Source: Bdellovibrionales bacterium
Lineage (GTDB): Bacteria; Bdellovibrionota; UBA1018
Assembly (NCBI GenBank): GCA_016786465.1
Contig: JAEUWC010000003.1
Span: 186,001 to 250,000 of the forward strand
Direction: 5' to 3'
DNA length: 64,000 nucleotides
The stretch's first letter is position 1; every line of letters starts with the position of its first letter. Positions 8,197 through 16,419 of the stretch are shown in pieces. The notes under the pieces were generated by a model. The model saw nothing but the letters and a program-made list of their open reading frames with translations, was not told where the DNA came from and did no database searches. Both the position numbers and the translations under genes were made by a program.

Positions 8197-9534
8197 TTAA
8201 GGTCGAACCAGATCGGCGAATTCCACCCAGGAAATCGCCGCAAAACGGTAGACCGAATGCGGGGTCAGCAGCAAGACAGGTTCTCCGCGGCTTCCGCGAA
8301 CCAGGGTTGCACCTGATCTCTCGATTTCGGTCCCGTCTTTTTCATAACGGCGAACGACTTCGACCCTTCCGCCGTTCTTTGCAAATCGTGACTGGAAAAA
8401 GTAAAGGACCAGATCTTCTTGTCCAGGCGTCAGTTCTCCCAGCGATTCCATCGTTTGGCCCAGGCTTTTGATCTTGTTCTGCGCTTCCGTGCTTAGGGAT
8501 TGAAGTAAGGCTTCCGCAGTTTTAGGTGCCGTCCGCTTTCCTTGCTTTCCTAATTCTTGGGACCAATCCGCAGAAAAGTGAAAGTCCATCGCGACGTCAT
8601 CTCCGTCTTGTTGCGAAATGTCTTTGTAAATTTCTCCGAGAACCCAGTGATCAAACATCATTTCAAAAGCCAGATAGGGAAGGTCCTTGTGGTTTTCGGG
8701 CTTAAGGTAGCCTTGTGAAAGCAAAAGTATGCGTTTGCCGTTTTCGTCCTTCACCGCATACATGAAGCGATCGACTTCTTTTCCCTGGTCTGTCGAACGG
8801 GCTCGGACCACCCGGATTTCAGCGTTCAGTCGGGCAGCGACATCAAAAGCCCAGTCCAAGGCGGAATCGGGTGATTTGTTCAGTATTCCAAGTTGTCGGA
8901 AGCGGTACCCTTCGACGTCGAGCCGGATCAGGTCTTCGCGCGAAATTTCGGTCAATCCAATCGGGTTTGCACCAAGAACCAGGGCGTCGTTTGGAATTTC
9001 GAAAAAGGGAACCCTTGGCCGAACGGGTTCGGGCCCGCTGGGTCGCTGACTTGGCCGAACGGTTCGTTTCATTGAAAACTTTGGGAAGGGTCTGGGAATG
9101 GGGGAATCCCATTTTTGAATTCGATTCGCATGCAGCATGACTTTGCGTAAGGAAGCGGACGTGTGATAACTGCCGGCATCGATCAGAAGACTGATTCCAC
9201 CTGCGACAAACCAGTCATAGCTTTTGGTCTGGATCCCTAGAATTCGGATCGTTTTGGTCTTTCCTCCACCGTCATAAAAGCCAACGACTTCTTTTCCAAT
9301 CAGTGATCGGGCAAGGCGCACTTGATGGTTGTATTCTTTGACCGTCGTGATGCCGAATCGCGCAAACACATTGGGATCAACTGGGCCGTCGGGAATCTGT
9401 TTCACCAGTTCTTCGGTTTGCACTTTGGTCAGTTGAAAGTCGCACGGAAGCGCAGGAAGGTTTTCCGACCTTTCCGGGCCCGCTTGGGCAGTGGCGGTGG
9501 CAAAGATCAAAAGAAGTCCAGCTGCAGATTTCAC
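8197..9534 (-). CDS. Exported protein of unknown function
   Basis: A 445-residue protein with a signal peptide of about 18 residues (ending ATATAQA). The mature protein has an N-terminal helical part, a mid-region rich in Pro and Arg (about residues 145-175), a central alpha/beta segment and a C-terminal beta-rich segment ending in AAISWVEFADLVRP. I recognise no family and no catalytic motif. It is monocistronic, lying between convergent and divergent neighbours. It may be a periplasmic or secreted protein specific to this lineage. Confidence 0.6.
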   Translation of the reverse strand: MKSAAGLLLIFATATAQAGPERSENLPALPCDFQLTKVQTEELVKQIPDGPVDPNVFARFGITTVKEYNHQVRLARSLIGKEVVGFYDGGGKTKTIRILGIQTKSYDWFVAGGISLLIDAGSYHTSASLRKVMLHANRIQKWDSPIPRPFPKFSMKRTVRPSQRPSGPEPVRPRVPFFEIPNDALVLGANPIGLTEISREDLIRLDVEGYRFRQLGILNKSPDSALDWAFDVAARLNAEIRVVRARSTDQGKEVDRFMYAVKDENGKRILLLSQGYLKPENHKDLPYLAFEMMFDHWVLGEIYKDISQQDGDDVAMDFHFSADWSQELGKQGKRTAPKTAEALLQSLSTEAQNKIKSLGQTMESLGELTPGQEDLVLYFFQSRFAKNGGRVEVVRRYEKDGTEIERSGATLVRGSRGEPVLLLTPHSVYRFAAISWVEFADLVRP

Positions 9535-9633
9535 AAGATCTTATCGGCAGAAAGGGGCCCGAAGTTAAGTCGCAACCCTCGGAAAGTATAGGCTAATTTA
9601 TATGCAAGTTGGATCAGTATCTTGCCAACGATC

Positions 9634-9661
9634 TTCGCAAAAAGTGAAAATCTGGTAGGCT
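9634..9661 (+). promoter_or_regulatory. Promoter close to the start codon of the 9668 gene (predicted)
   Basis: TTCGCA (9634-9639), a 16-bp spacer and TAGGCT (9656-9661) end six bases before ATG 9668. The AAGGG before the ATG has no spacing to act as a ribosome binding site. The -35 match is weak, so this rests mainly on the -10 match and on similar arrangements elsewhere in the window. Confidence 0.35.
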
Positions 9662-9667
9662 TAAGGG

Positions 9668-10822
9668 ATGCTGAAAAATTACTTGAGCGCGGCTGTTCTG
9701 CTGTCCAGTTTGATCGTCTATGAATCGCGAGCCTGCGACGACGAACCGCCAACTGCGGTGCCGCATGGTGAAATCAAGGTGCAGGGAGACCTGATCGTTC
9801 GAGCGGTTGCGGTCGATATTGGTTCTGAAAGAATTTCAAAGTCGATCACTTACCGCGTGAAGGGCGATCAAGCAGTTTCGGCAAGTTTTAGTTTTCCATT
9901 TTGGCTTCCTTTGGATTGCGGCGATTCGGGTACTGAGTATCAGCCGCACTGCCGGGTTTTTCGAAAAGATCAGCTTGAGATTTTGGTTGAAGCCAACGGA
10001 AAGAAGCCCGATTCCCTTTTGAATCGCATTCGCTACGCTTCGAAGAATCGCGTCCCAACGGATGTTTCGGACGAAGTCCTGCGGCGCGGCTGGGACAAGG
10101 TCATTTCGAATTGGGACGAAGTGATGGAGAAACTACCGACCAGCGAAAAGGACGCCTTGGTCGAAAAAGGTGTTCTGAGCGCGACGACGACCTATGGCCG
10201 TTCTTGGTACAACAACCTTGAAGGCCAACTGATTCTAAACGATCGAGATGTTTCCGCCGAACTGAAGCAGGCCAAGGTCGATATTGACAGGAAAGAGATC
10301 CAGGTGGTCCAGGGTCAGAAAAATCTTCAGGACGAAGAATGGATCAAAAAAGGATACTACGAGTTCAAGAAGAAAGAATATTCGGCCAATTGGGAAAAGA
10401 CAGTCCAAGTTCAATGGACCGAAGAACTGAAACCGGCAAGGGATTACGTGGTGAAGGTAACTTACGTTCCGTTTTCAGGCATCCTTCCCAGCTACGTGGA
10501 ACACGTGTCTGGAAAAGAAAGCGACCACAATTGGAAGAAAGTTTATTGCATTACGCCCGCCGAAGCTAAAGGCATTACCCGTAAGGCCAAGTCCAGCTAT
10601 GAAACGGATGCAAAAAGTATCAGTGTTCAGTTGAGCGATACGGAAGCGGCAGTTGAAGATTTCACGCTTCGCATCGAAAAGCCCGGTGCCGACACATCCA
10701 TTGTTTCGACCTGTTGGGATGGGCTGAAAAAAACAGGTCCAAAGACCTTTGAATTCAAGGCCAAGAACTTCAAAGTTCCAAGGAATCTAGAAGTGGCTTT
10801 TTATATCGCAAAAAAGAATTGA
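9668..10822 (+). CDS. Exported DUF4424-like protein
   Basis: A 384-residue protein with a signal peptide of about 22 residues ending ESRA before CDDEPPTAVP. The mature part is rich in beta strands and has several cysteines. The overall pattern (an early strand about RAVAVDIGSERISKSITY, then FSFPFW, and late AKNFKVPRNLEVAFYI) resembles the DUF4424 family of exported bacterial proteins of unknown function; the match is by pattern only. The sequence VKVTYVPFSG and the two short insertions of charged residues offer no active site. It precedes the MerR gene, whose promoter overlaps its stop codon. Confidence 0.55.
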   Translation: MLKNYLSAAVLLSSLIVYESRACDDEPPTAVPHGEIKVQGDLIVRAVAVDIGSERISKSITYRVKGDQAVSASFSFPFWLPLDCGDSGTEYQPHCRVFRKDQLEILVEANGKKPDSLLNRIRYASKNRVPTDVSDEVLRRGWDKVISNWDEVMEKLPTSEKDALVEKGVLSATTTYGRSWYNNLEGQLILNDRDVSAELKQAKVDIDRKEIQVVQGQKNLQDEEWIKKGYYEFKKKEYSANWEKTVQVQWTEELKPARDYVVKVTYVPFSGILPSYVEHVSGKESDHNWKKVYCITPAEAKGITRKAKSSYETDAKSISVQLSDTEAAVEDFTLRIEKPGADTSIVSTCWDGLKKTGPKTFEFKAKNFKVPRNLEVAFYIAKKN

Positions 10823-10849
10823 CCCTGACGTAACGTCAGACCCTAGACT
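10819..10849 (+). promoter_or_regulatory. MerR-type promoter and operator of the 10856 gene
   Basis: TTGACC (10819-10824) and TAGACT (10844-10849) are separated by 19 bp, the long spacer typical of MerR-regulated promoters. The spacer holds the dyad CTGACGTAACGTCAG (10825-10839; seven-base arms and one central base). The -10 ends six bases before ATG 10856, so the message would be nearly leaderless. The promoter overlaps the stop codon of the upstream gene. This implies autoregulation. Confidence 0.75.
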
Positions 10850-10855
10850 GGGGTC

Positions 10856-11620
10856 ATGGCTTACACAGTGAAAAAACTTGCGCAGTGGTCTGGAGTCAGC
10901 GTTCGCACCCTGCATTTCTATGACGAAATCGGGCTTCTGAAACCGGCCCGAGTCACGGAAAACGGTTACCGACATTACGATAAACCCGAACTACTTCGGC
11001 TTCAGCAGATTCTTTTCTATCGAGAACTGGGTTTTGAACTGAAAAAAATTCAAGAAATCTTGTCAGACCCAGCGTTCGACTCGATCCAAGCGTTAAAGCA
11101 ACATCGAAAGACCTTGACGAAAGACTTAGAACGAACTGGGAAGCTGATTGAAACCATCGACAAGACTTTGGCTGATCTAAAGAAAGGTAAGAAAATGAAA
11201 GACCATGAACTTTTTCAGGGATTTGATCCGAAGAAGCAAAAACAGTACGAGTACGACCTGGTCAACCGCTATGGGAACCAAGTGAAATCTGCAATCACTG
11301 AATCTAAGGCAAAAACTGCAAAGTTCACAAAAGCGGATTGGGCAAGGGTCAGCACGCAATGGGAATCCATCCTTTCTGATCTTTCCGTTCAATTCAAAAA
11401 GGGTTCGGCACCGGATTCAAAAGCAGTTCAGGCGGTTGTCGAAAGGCACTTTCGTTGGCTTCATCGGTTTTGGACACCCACAGCAGAAAGCTACGCGGGA
11501 CTGGGGCAAGGGTACACTGCGCCCGAATGGAGCAAGGCCTTCCAAGCTCACGACAACCAGCACCCGAGGTTGGCTTCTTTTCTTGCAGACGCGATTCAGG
11601 TCTTTTCAAAAGGAATTTAG
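10856..11620 (+). CDS. MerR family regulator with TipAS ligand-binding domain
   Basis: A 254-residue protein with an N-terminal MerR winged helix (residues 3-70: AQWSGVSVRTLHFYDEIGLL, ENGYRHYDKPELLRLQQI), a dimerisation coiled coil at about 80-115 and a C-terminal TipAS-like helical domain (about 130-250). TipAL/Mta-type regulators bind hydrophobic drugs and activate efflux or detoxification genes by distorting a 19-bp-spacer promoter, which is what lies upstream of this gene. The next gene, an oxygenase-like protein, begins 9 nt downstream and is probably cotranscribed. No ligand can be inferred. Confidence 0.88.
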   Translation: MAYTVKKLAQWSGVSVRTLHFYDEIGLLKPARVTENGYRHYDKPELLRLQQILFYRELGFELKKIQEILSDPAFDSIQALKQHRKTLTKDLERTGKLIETIDKTLADLKKGKKMKDHELFQGFDPKKQKQYEYDLVNRYGNQVKSAITESKAKTAKFTKADWARVSTQWESILSDLSVQFKKGSAPDSKAVQAVVERHFRWLHRFWTPTAESYAGLGQGYTAPEWSKAFQAHDNQHPRLASFLADAIQVFSKGI

Positions 11621-11628
11621 AATCGATC

Positions 11629-12117
11629 ATGAGCTTCGAGAAGCTTCAAAATCAGGGCTTTTTCCTAACCCAGATCGAATTACCTGCAACGATCCGTCAG
11701 TTCGTGTTGGCTCGGGTTTGGAAAGAATTAGATCAAGCTTTGGCGAAAGAAGCTGGGCCTGGTGGAAGAATTTTCCAGTATCTTTCGGGCCATGCCCAGT
11801 TTTCCCAGATCGAATTCATCATTTCAATTCGTTCGTCCCGGGAATTTCCCGACGATGATGGGATTTGGCACGACGATGGATCACGTAAGCTGGCTTTCAG
11901 TCTTTCGTTAACTTTGGATCCCCAGGCAATCCAAGGGGGATGCCTTGAGGTTCGTCGCAAAGGACAGATTGAATCTTCGAAAATTTCGACGCCTGAATTC
12001 GGAACCCTGATCGTTTTTGCGACCGGCGAAACGCCGGAAATCCATCCCGGTTACGAACACAAGATCGGGAAAGTCACCGCTGGCGAACGAATCGTAATGG
12101 CCGGCTGGTGCACTTAA
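11629..12117 (+). CDS. 2OG-Fe(II) oxygenase-like (prolyl 4-hydroxylase fold) protein
   Basis: A 162-residue protein with the double-stranded beta-helix signature of 2-oxoglutarate/Fe(II) dioxygenases. The Fe ligands are likely His81 and Asp83 (HDD) and His144 (HPGYEHKI), and Arg154 may bind 2-oxoglutarate. Strand motifs AFSLSLTL, GGCLEVR and GTLIVF fit the fold. Ribosome binding site AAAGGA lies at 11611-11616. The substrate is unknown. Its position directly after the MerR/TipA gene suggests a stress-related or ligand-inducible role. Its end lies only 5 nt from the convergent thioesterase gene. Confidence 0.72.
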   Translation: MSFEKLQNQGFFLTQIELPATIRQFVLARVWKELDQALAKEAGPGGRIFQYLSGHAQFSQIEFIISIRSSREFPDDDGIWHDDGSRKLAFSLSLTLDPQAIQGGCLEVRRKGQIESSKISTPEFGTLIVFATGETPEIHPGYEHKIGKVTAGERIVMAGWCT

Positions 12118-12122
12118 TTCTT

Positions 12123-12536
12123 TTAGTTTGTTTCCATTCCGATGGCTTTCAACCAATCCGGGGTGGCTTCGACCAGTTTTCGCGCATGAACGTCGAAAAG
12201 CGCGAAAGTCATCGTCGCTTCAAAACAAAGTTCGCCTTTTTCGTTGAGTATCGTCTGTTTGAGCGTTCCGATTTTTTTATTGTAGGCCAGCCCCTGCGTT
12301 TCAATCACGATCTTTTCGCGTAAGCGAAGCTCTTTTCGAAAGCGCATCTGCCATTCCAGAATCGTAGGGCCTAGGCCTGATTCACGGATCTTGTCGACGC
12401 CGTAACCGCGCGATGTGATCAGTTCCCAGCGAGCTTCTTCCAGGATCTGCAAATACGTCGCATTGTTCACGTGACCAAAGGTGTCCAAGTGCGCTTCACG
12501 AATGACCAACGGGTATTGAAACTTGGGATAGTCCAT
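12123..12536 (-). CDS. Acyl-CoA thioesterase (4HBT / YbgC-like hotdog)
   Basis: A 137-residue single hotdog-fold protein. The signature HLDTFGHVNNATYLQILEEAR near residue 15 contains the Asp-x-x-x-His-Val-Asn active-site arrangement of the 4HBT/YbgC family, which hydrolyses acyl-CoA or acyl-ACP thioesters. Its start ATG shares a base with the stop of the upstream DUF2461 gene (TAATG), so the two are translationally coupled. Substrate chain length cannot be inferred. Confidence 0.85.
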   Translation of the reverse strand: MDYPKFQYPLVIREAHLDTFGHVNNATYLQILEEARWELITSRGYGVDKIRESGLGPTILEWQMRFRKELRLREKIVIETQGLAYNKKIGTLKQTILNEKGELCFEATMTFALFDVHARKLVEATPDWLKAIGMETN

Positions 12537-13324
12537 TAGAAGTCCATTTCTCGGCCAGCAGCGGTCGTGGCTTCGATGCTTTGTATGATGGATGCCTTCT
12601 TTTTGCTTGCCACGGTGGGGCCGATTTTTCCGGCGATGCAGTTTTCCAAAAGCCGATTCAAACGAAGGATTTGTTTCCAGTCTTTTGCAACTTGATCGGC
12701 AAAGTTTTTCGAACTGTAGACTTTCTTTGAATAAGGTTTCCAAACAAAGAAAGCCTGAAGCTTGATCCAATCAGCCTTCGGGTGATTTGGGTCAAAACCA
12801 CGAGGCATTCGTGAAGAAGTTTTTTCATCTGAAAATCCGCCGTCAAATGCCTTTGCGAATTCGCGATCCTTGAAAAGCTTTTCAAAAGGGCTTGGGTCTT
12901 TGGCGATCGCTTCGCGAATCAGTCGGACCTGTTTGGAAGATGGCATGTAAAGACCGCCGGCGATCAAAACGCTGTCTTTTGGGTCGTCGCTATTGATCAG
13001 GAAAAACAGGTTCGGGTTTCCTTCGAACCGAGATTCTTTAGGGCGCGAAGCCGAATAGGCCATCCAGCTTTTGAACACTCCTGACTTTTCTTGGATGCGA
13101 TTCGCGGGACGCTTCAGCCGACCGATTCCTTTTAAGGGAAAATGATAGTCAGGAGCCAAGGGTCGCAGGTGCCTTGAAACGGACGATGCCAAATGAACCA
13201 AGGGCTGTCTGAGAACGGCTTCATACTGGTCACGGTTTTTTTCGAGCCACGCGGGATTGCGTTGCCGACCGGCCTTTTTCAAGAAAGCGACCGTTTCGGA
13301 AGAAAAGAGCGGGATGTTTTGCAT
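12536..13324 (-). CDS. DUF2461 family protein
   Basis: A 262-residue soluble protein that fits DUF2461 (TIGR02453). It has the opening FSSETVAFLKKAGRQRNPAWLEKNRDQY, the central IQEKSGVFKSWMAYSASRP region, the GGLYMPSSKQVRLIREAI segment and the late DWIKLQAFFVWK motif. No biochemical function is known for this family. A Lys-rich tail follows the domain. The gene is coupled to the downstream thioesterase. Confidence 0.75.
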   Translation of the reverse strand: MQNIPLFSSETVAFLKKAGRQRNPAWLEKNRDQYEAVLRQPLVHLASSVSRHLRPLAPDYHFPLKGIGRLKRPANRIQEKSGVFKSWMAYSASRPKESRFEGNPNLFFLINSDDPKDSVLIAGGLYMPSSKQVRLIREAIAKDPSPFEKLFKDREFAKAFDGGFSDEKTSSRMPRGFDPNHPKADWIKLQAFFVWKPYSKKVYSSKNFADQVAKDWKQILRLNRLLENCIAGKIGPTVASKKKASIIQSIEATTAAGREMDF

Positions 13325-13399
13325 AGAGACGATCTACACCGTTCGATCGGGGGTCGTCACGAGCTAAAAAAGGCTGAAATTACAATAGGTTAAAAATAA

Positions 13400-13428
13400 T
13401 TGACTTATTTAGTCATGAATTGTAAAAA
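13400..13428 (+). promoter_or_regulatory. Predicted promoter of the 13453 operon
   Basis: TTGACT (13400-13405), a 17-bp spacer and TAAAAA (13423-13428), in an AT-rich stretch, precede the AGGAG site at 13441. A short dyad TGACT/AGTCA (13401-13405, 13411-13415) overlaps the -35 and could be an operator. Confidence 0.5.
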
Positions 13429-13452
13429 TGGGTCCGCTTGAGGAGCCAACCG

Positions 13453-13809
13453 ATGCGAAAACTGACCCTTCTGACCTTGGGACTGGCCCTGACTTCGTCA
13501 GTGGCGCTAGCCCAGACCGAACTTAAAGTACGAGGCCCGGATGATCTACTTTCAAGCCTGACTTCCGTAAAGGACAGAAGATCGGCGATCAGGGCGTTGG
13601 CTGAATTGGAAATCCAATTGTCCCGCCACAAAAGTTACATGACCCAAGATTGCTTTCGTAAGCTTTCCGATCTGCTGGAAAAAGGTCGAACGAACGCGAA
13701 CGGCGGTAAGATTCAAGAAGTCGCAACCGCAGCAAGAAAAGTCGATGAAAACAAAACGGATTGGCTGAGCCGTTGTGCCGTTAATCCTTTGACCGGAGGT
13801 GGCCAATGA
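13453..13809 (+). CDS. Small exported protein, first gene of a three-gene operon
   Basis: A 118-residue protein with a signal peptide of about 20 residues (ending SSVALA). The mature part is largely helical, with two Cys (near residues 67 and 108) that may form a disulfide. There is no recognisable domain. AGGAG at 13441-13445 selects ATG 13453. Its stop overlaps the next start as ATGA, giving a coupled operon with a lipoprotein and a second helical exported protein. It is probably periplasmic. Confidence 0.6.
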   Translation: MRKLTLLTLGLALTSSVALAQTELKVRGPDDLLSSLTSVKDRRSAIRALAELEIQLSRHKSYMTQDCFRKLSDLLEKGRTNANGGKIQEVATAARKVDENKTDWLSRCAVNPLTGGGQ

Positions 13810-14642
13810 GAAAATGGAACACTTTCGCATTTTTGACTTTCGTCGCAATGACCGCAGCTTCGTGCCGCGAAACCACCATTGTGGCTCAGTCTCCGCACGA
13901 ATTCTACATTCAGAACGGCTTTCAGGGATACAGCGGCGCAAACGATGTCGTCGTCACGCGTCTAGAGGGATTTGTTCCGGAACCAGGGTCAATCATGGTC
14001 GATAGCTACAAGTACCGACCCCTGCGATCCTTGATTCACTTTGACCTTAGCAAAAGCCTGCACAAGATTCCTTGCGACCCTAAGTTGGATGTCGTGAAAG
14101 CGGTACTTTACCTTCACCGTTACAAGCAGTGGGTCATTACCGGCGGCCCCGTGGATATGGCTATTCAGCTCTATTCATTTCCGGAAAGCCATAAGTCGTT
14201 TCTTCAGGGCGCAAATTTTGACGCCGCGACCGGATATACAAAGCCAGAAATGGACAACGTCTTCATCAATAGCGGACACCCCGGAAATGTTCGTCAATGG
14301 ATGGCGTTCAATCTCAGTCGGTCGTTAGTTCAAAAGTGGATCTGTGATCCGTCATCGAACAAAGGAATGGTCCTGAAGTCGGGAAGCGAAGAAGACAGTG
14401 TTCTGATGGATCCACGCGGTTACGCAAACTTCTTTTCTTCAAATGCGACAACCGACTCGGCCGGAAATAACGTTACCGAACTTCGTCCTATGCTTTACAT
14501 CGAATTTTCGGACACTCCGAATGGGGTTCCGGGCGAAGCTACTAAAAGTAACCCAGGCGGTCGCACGGCGGCCCCAAGCTACGACCCAGCCGACTTTGAA
14601 CCTTTGCGTAAGTTCGAACTACTGAGGGATTCTAACTCATGA
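13806..14642 (+). CDS. DNRLRE-like lipoprotein
   Basis: A 278-residue protein with a lipoprotein signal ending MTAASC (Cys 20). The mature sequence shows the DNRLRE-type layout of carbohydrate-binding-like beta-sandwich modules: a start around DVVVTRLEG, RSLIHFDLSKSL, VVKAVLYLHRY, WMAFNLSRSLVQKWI, GMVLKSGSEEDS and a final strand LRPMLYIEFS. It is probably anchored in the outer membrane. It is translationally coupled to both neighbours. The disordered C-terminal tail after about residue 235 is rich in Pro, Gly and Ala. Confidence 0.65.
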   Translation: MRKWNTFAFLTFVAMTAASCRETTIVAQSPHEFYIQNGFQGYSGANDVVVTRLEGFVPEPGSIMVDSYKYRPLRSLIHFDLSKSLHKIPCDPKLDVVKAVLYLHRYKQWVITGGPVDMAIQLYSFPESHKSFLQGANFDAATGYTKPEMDNVFINSGHPGNVRQWMAFNLSRSLVQKWICDPSSNKGMVLKSGSEEDSVLMDPRGYANFFSSNATTDSAGNNVTELRPMLYIEFSDTPNGVPGEATKSNPGGRTAAPSYDPADFEPLRKFELLRDSNS

Positions 14643-15133
14643 AAGCTCTTCTCCTACCATTCGCAGTTCTGCTTTCGACCCAAAGCAGCTTTGCAGCAAA
14701 AGATCTGACTGAAACTCAGCGCGTGATGGCGGAATTGAACGGAGTTGACGTTACCTTGACTTGGTTAGACCAAGAACTGGATTCCAGTTCGGCGTCGAAC
14801 TGCAGCGAGGTCATGGATTCAAAATTGGTACGACTAGAAATCTTAATGGATCGCGCGGAAGCGAAGACAGAAGAAGGAATTGCTGTCCTTCAGTCGGAAA
14901 AGCGCTTGAAGCGCCTTCGCGCAAAATTGAAGATGAAGCGGATAGCCGGAATCACCAAGAAGATGGAACGAAAGTCAGAGCGCTTCAAGAAAATTTCCGA
15001 ACGCTGCCGCTATGACAGTACAATGTCGGCAGGTGACCGCCTTGATTTGGCAAGCCGCTTGGTTCATCTTTCCCTTCGCCAGCGGACCCTTTCAACGCGA
15101 CTAGAAGTTCTGCTTCGCGATTATCAGCGTTAG
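14639..15133 (+). CDS. Helical exported protein, third gene of the operon
   Basis: A 164-residue protein with a signal peptide of about 19 residues (ending SSFAA). The mature part is highly charged and helical (for example KRLKRLRAKLKMKRI) with two Cys (near 50 and 120); a long coiled coil is likely. It starts inside the stop of the DNRLRE-like lipoprotein (ATGA) and its end overlaps the permease gene. It resembles the first gene of the operon in layout (exported, helical, two Cys), so the two may be distant relatives or partners of the lipoprotein. Confidence 0.6.
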   Translation: MKALLLPFAVLLSTQSSFAAKDLTETQRVMAELNGVDVTLTWLDQELDSSSASNCSEVMDSKLVRLEILMDRAEAKTEEGIAVLQSEKRLKRLRAKLKMKRIAGITKKMERKSERFKKISERCRYDSTMSAGDRLDLASRLVHLSLRQRTLSTRLEVLLRDYQR

Positions 15134-16401
15134 TGGTGTTCGACCCAAAGTAGAACTGCTGAAACGGCCGAAAGCGCGACCAATGCGGGCGACAGTTCTT
15201 TGCGTCGACCGGCGACGGCATACAAGACGACGTGACTGATGAATCCCCAAAGAAGCCCCTGTGTGATCGAAAAGGTCAGGGGGATCAGGACGACCGTAAG
15301 AAACGCGGGGACCAAATCTTCGAAATTTTTCAGGGGAAGGTGCAATACGCTTCGGAACATCAAAGCGCCGACCAGAATCAAAACCGGAGCCGTGGCGAAC
15401 GCGGGGACACTGGACGCAATCGGTGCGATGAAAAAACAAGGCAGAAAGCAAAGCGCTGTTACGATCGATGCTTTTCCGGTTCGAGCACCGCTTTCAATTC
15501 CGGCGGCGCTTTCAACAAACGCTGTACCGGACGAAGTTCCAAAGATTCCGGCTGTTAGTGTCGCCCATGCATCGACGATCAGCCCTTCACGCAGATTCTT
15601 GGGTTGGCCATTTTTTTCAGTCAGGCCGGTGGCTTCGGATACTCCGACAAAAGTCGAAATCGAATCAAAAAGATCAGTCAGCACCATTGCAAAGATTGCG
15701 GGCAATAGCGCCGGCTTAAGCGCGCCCCAGATATCCAGTTTAAAGAAGACCGATTGAAAGTCAGGCATCGAAAAAATTTCGCCTTGAGGCAAGGGTGCTT
15801 GTTTAAAAATGAATCCCAAAGCAGTGACCGATAGAATGCTGATCAGGAAAGCTAACGGGTTTTTCTTGTGAAAAAGGAACACGGCCAAAAGCAGCCCGGC
15901 CAACATCAGAAGAAGCTTTGCATCGATCTTTCCCAACTTCACGAAGGTCACAGGATCGGCGGCGACAAATCCCGAATTTTTCAATCCGATGAAGGTCAGA
16001 AAAATTCCGATCCCTGCTGCAGACGCCAGGCGAAGGCTATGGGGAATGGCGCCCGCGATTTTCAAACGAATCGGGGTCAGTGAAATCAAAAGAAAAAGAA
16101 CGCCCGCCCAAAACACGATTCCAAGCGCTGTTTGCCAAGGGATTCCTTTTCCCAAGATCAGAGTAAAAGTAAAAAACGCATTAATTCCCATTCCCGGGGC
16201 AACGGCAAATGGAAGCTTGCCGTAAATTCCCATCAGCAGTGTCATCAAGAAACTGAGAAGAACGGTTGCCGTTAGGACCCCCGAAAAAGCCATCCCGGTG
16301 CCTTGCGTTGATAGAATCGCAGGGTTGACGATGACGATGTATGACAGGGTAAAAAACGTGGTGATACCCCCGATCACTTCATTTGCGTTCGTTCGATTCA
16401 T
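15130..16401 (-). CDS. NCS2 family purine permease (AzgA/GhxP type)
   Basis: A 423-residue inner-membrane transporter with about 12-14 helices. Family motifs include ANEVIGGITTFFTLSYIVIVNP, GMGINAFFTF, VLTDLFDSISTFVGV and FGTSSGTAFVESAAGIESGARTG. These identify the AzgA-like branch of NCS2, which takes up adenine, guanine or hypoxanthine by proton symport. ATG 16401 begins the conserved region; an in-frame ATG at 16440 would add 13 residues and overlap the divergent gene, and neither has a clear ribosome binding site. Purine uptake would suit an organism that feeds on nucleotides, but this is inference. Confidence 0.92.
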   Translation of the reverse strand: MNRTNANEVIGGITTFFTLSYIVIVNPAILSTQGTGMAFSGVLTATVLLSFLMTLLMGIYGKLPFAVAPGMGINAFFTFTLILGKGIPWQTALGIVFWAGVLFLLISLTPIRLKIAGAIPHSLRLASAAGIGIFLTFIGLKNSGFVAADPVTFVKLGKIDAKLLLMLAGLLLAVFLFHKKNPLAFLISILSVTALGFIFKQAPLPQGEIFSMPDFQSVFFKLDIWGALKPALLPAIFAMVLTDLFDSISTFVGVSEATGLTEKNGQPKNLREGLIVDAWATLTAGIFGTSSGTAFVESAAGIESGARTGKASIVTALCFLPCFFIAPIASSVPAFATAPVLILVGALMFRSVLHLPLKNFEDLVPAFLTVVLIPLTFSITQGLLWGFISHVVLYAVAGRRKELSPALVALSAVSAVLLWVEHH

Positions 16402-16419
16402 AGGAGTTAATAGGGGAGC

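Noticed and set aside
15239-15757. A 172-codon plus-strand frame opposite the purine permease gene.
   Set aside because: Antisense to strongly conserved membrane helices; no signal of its own.
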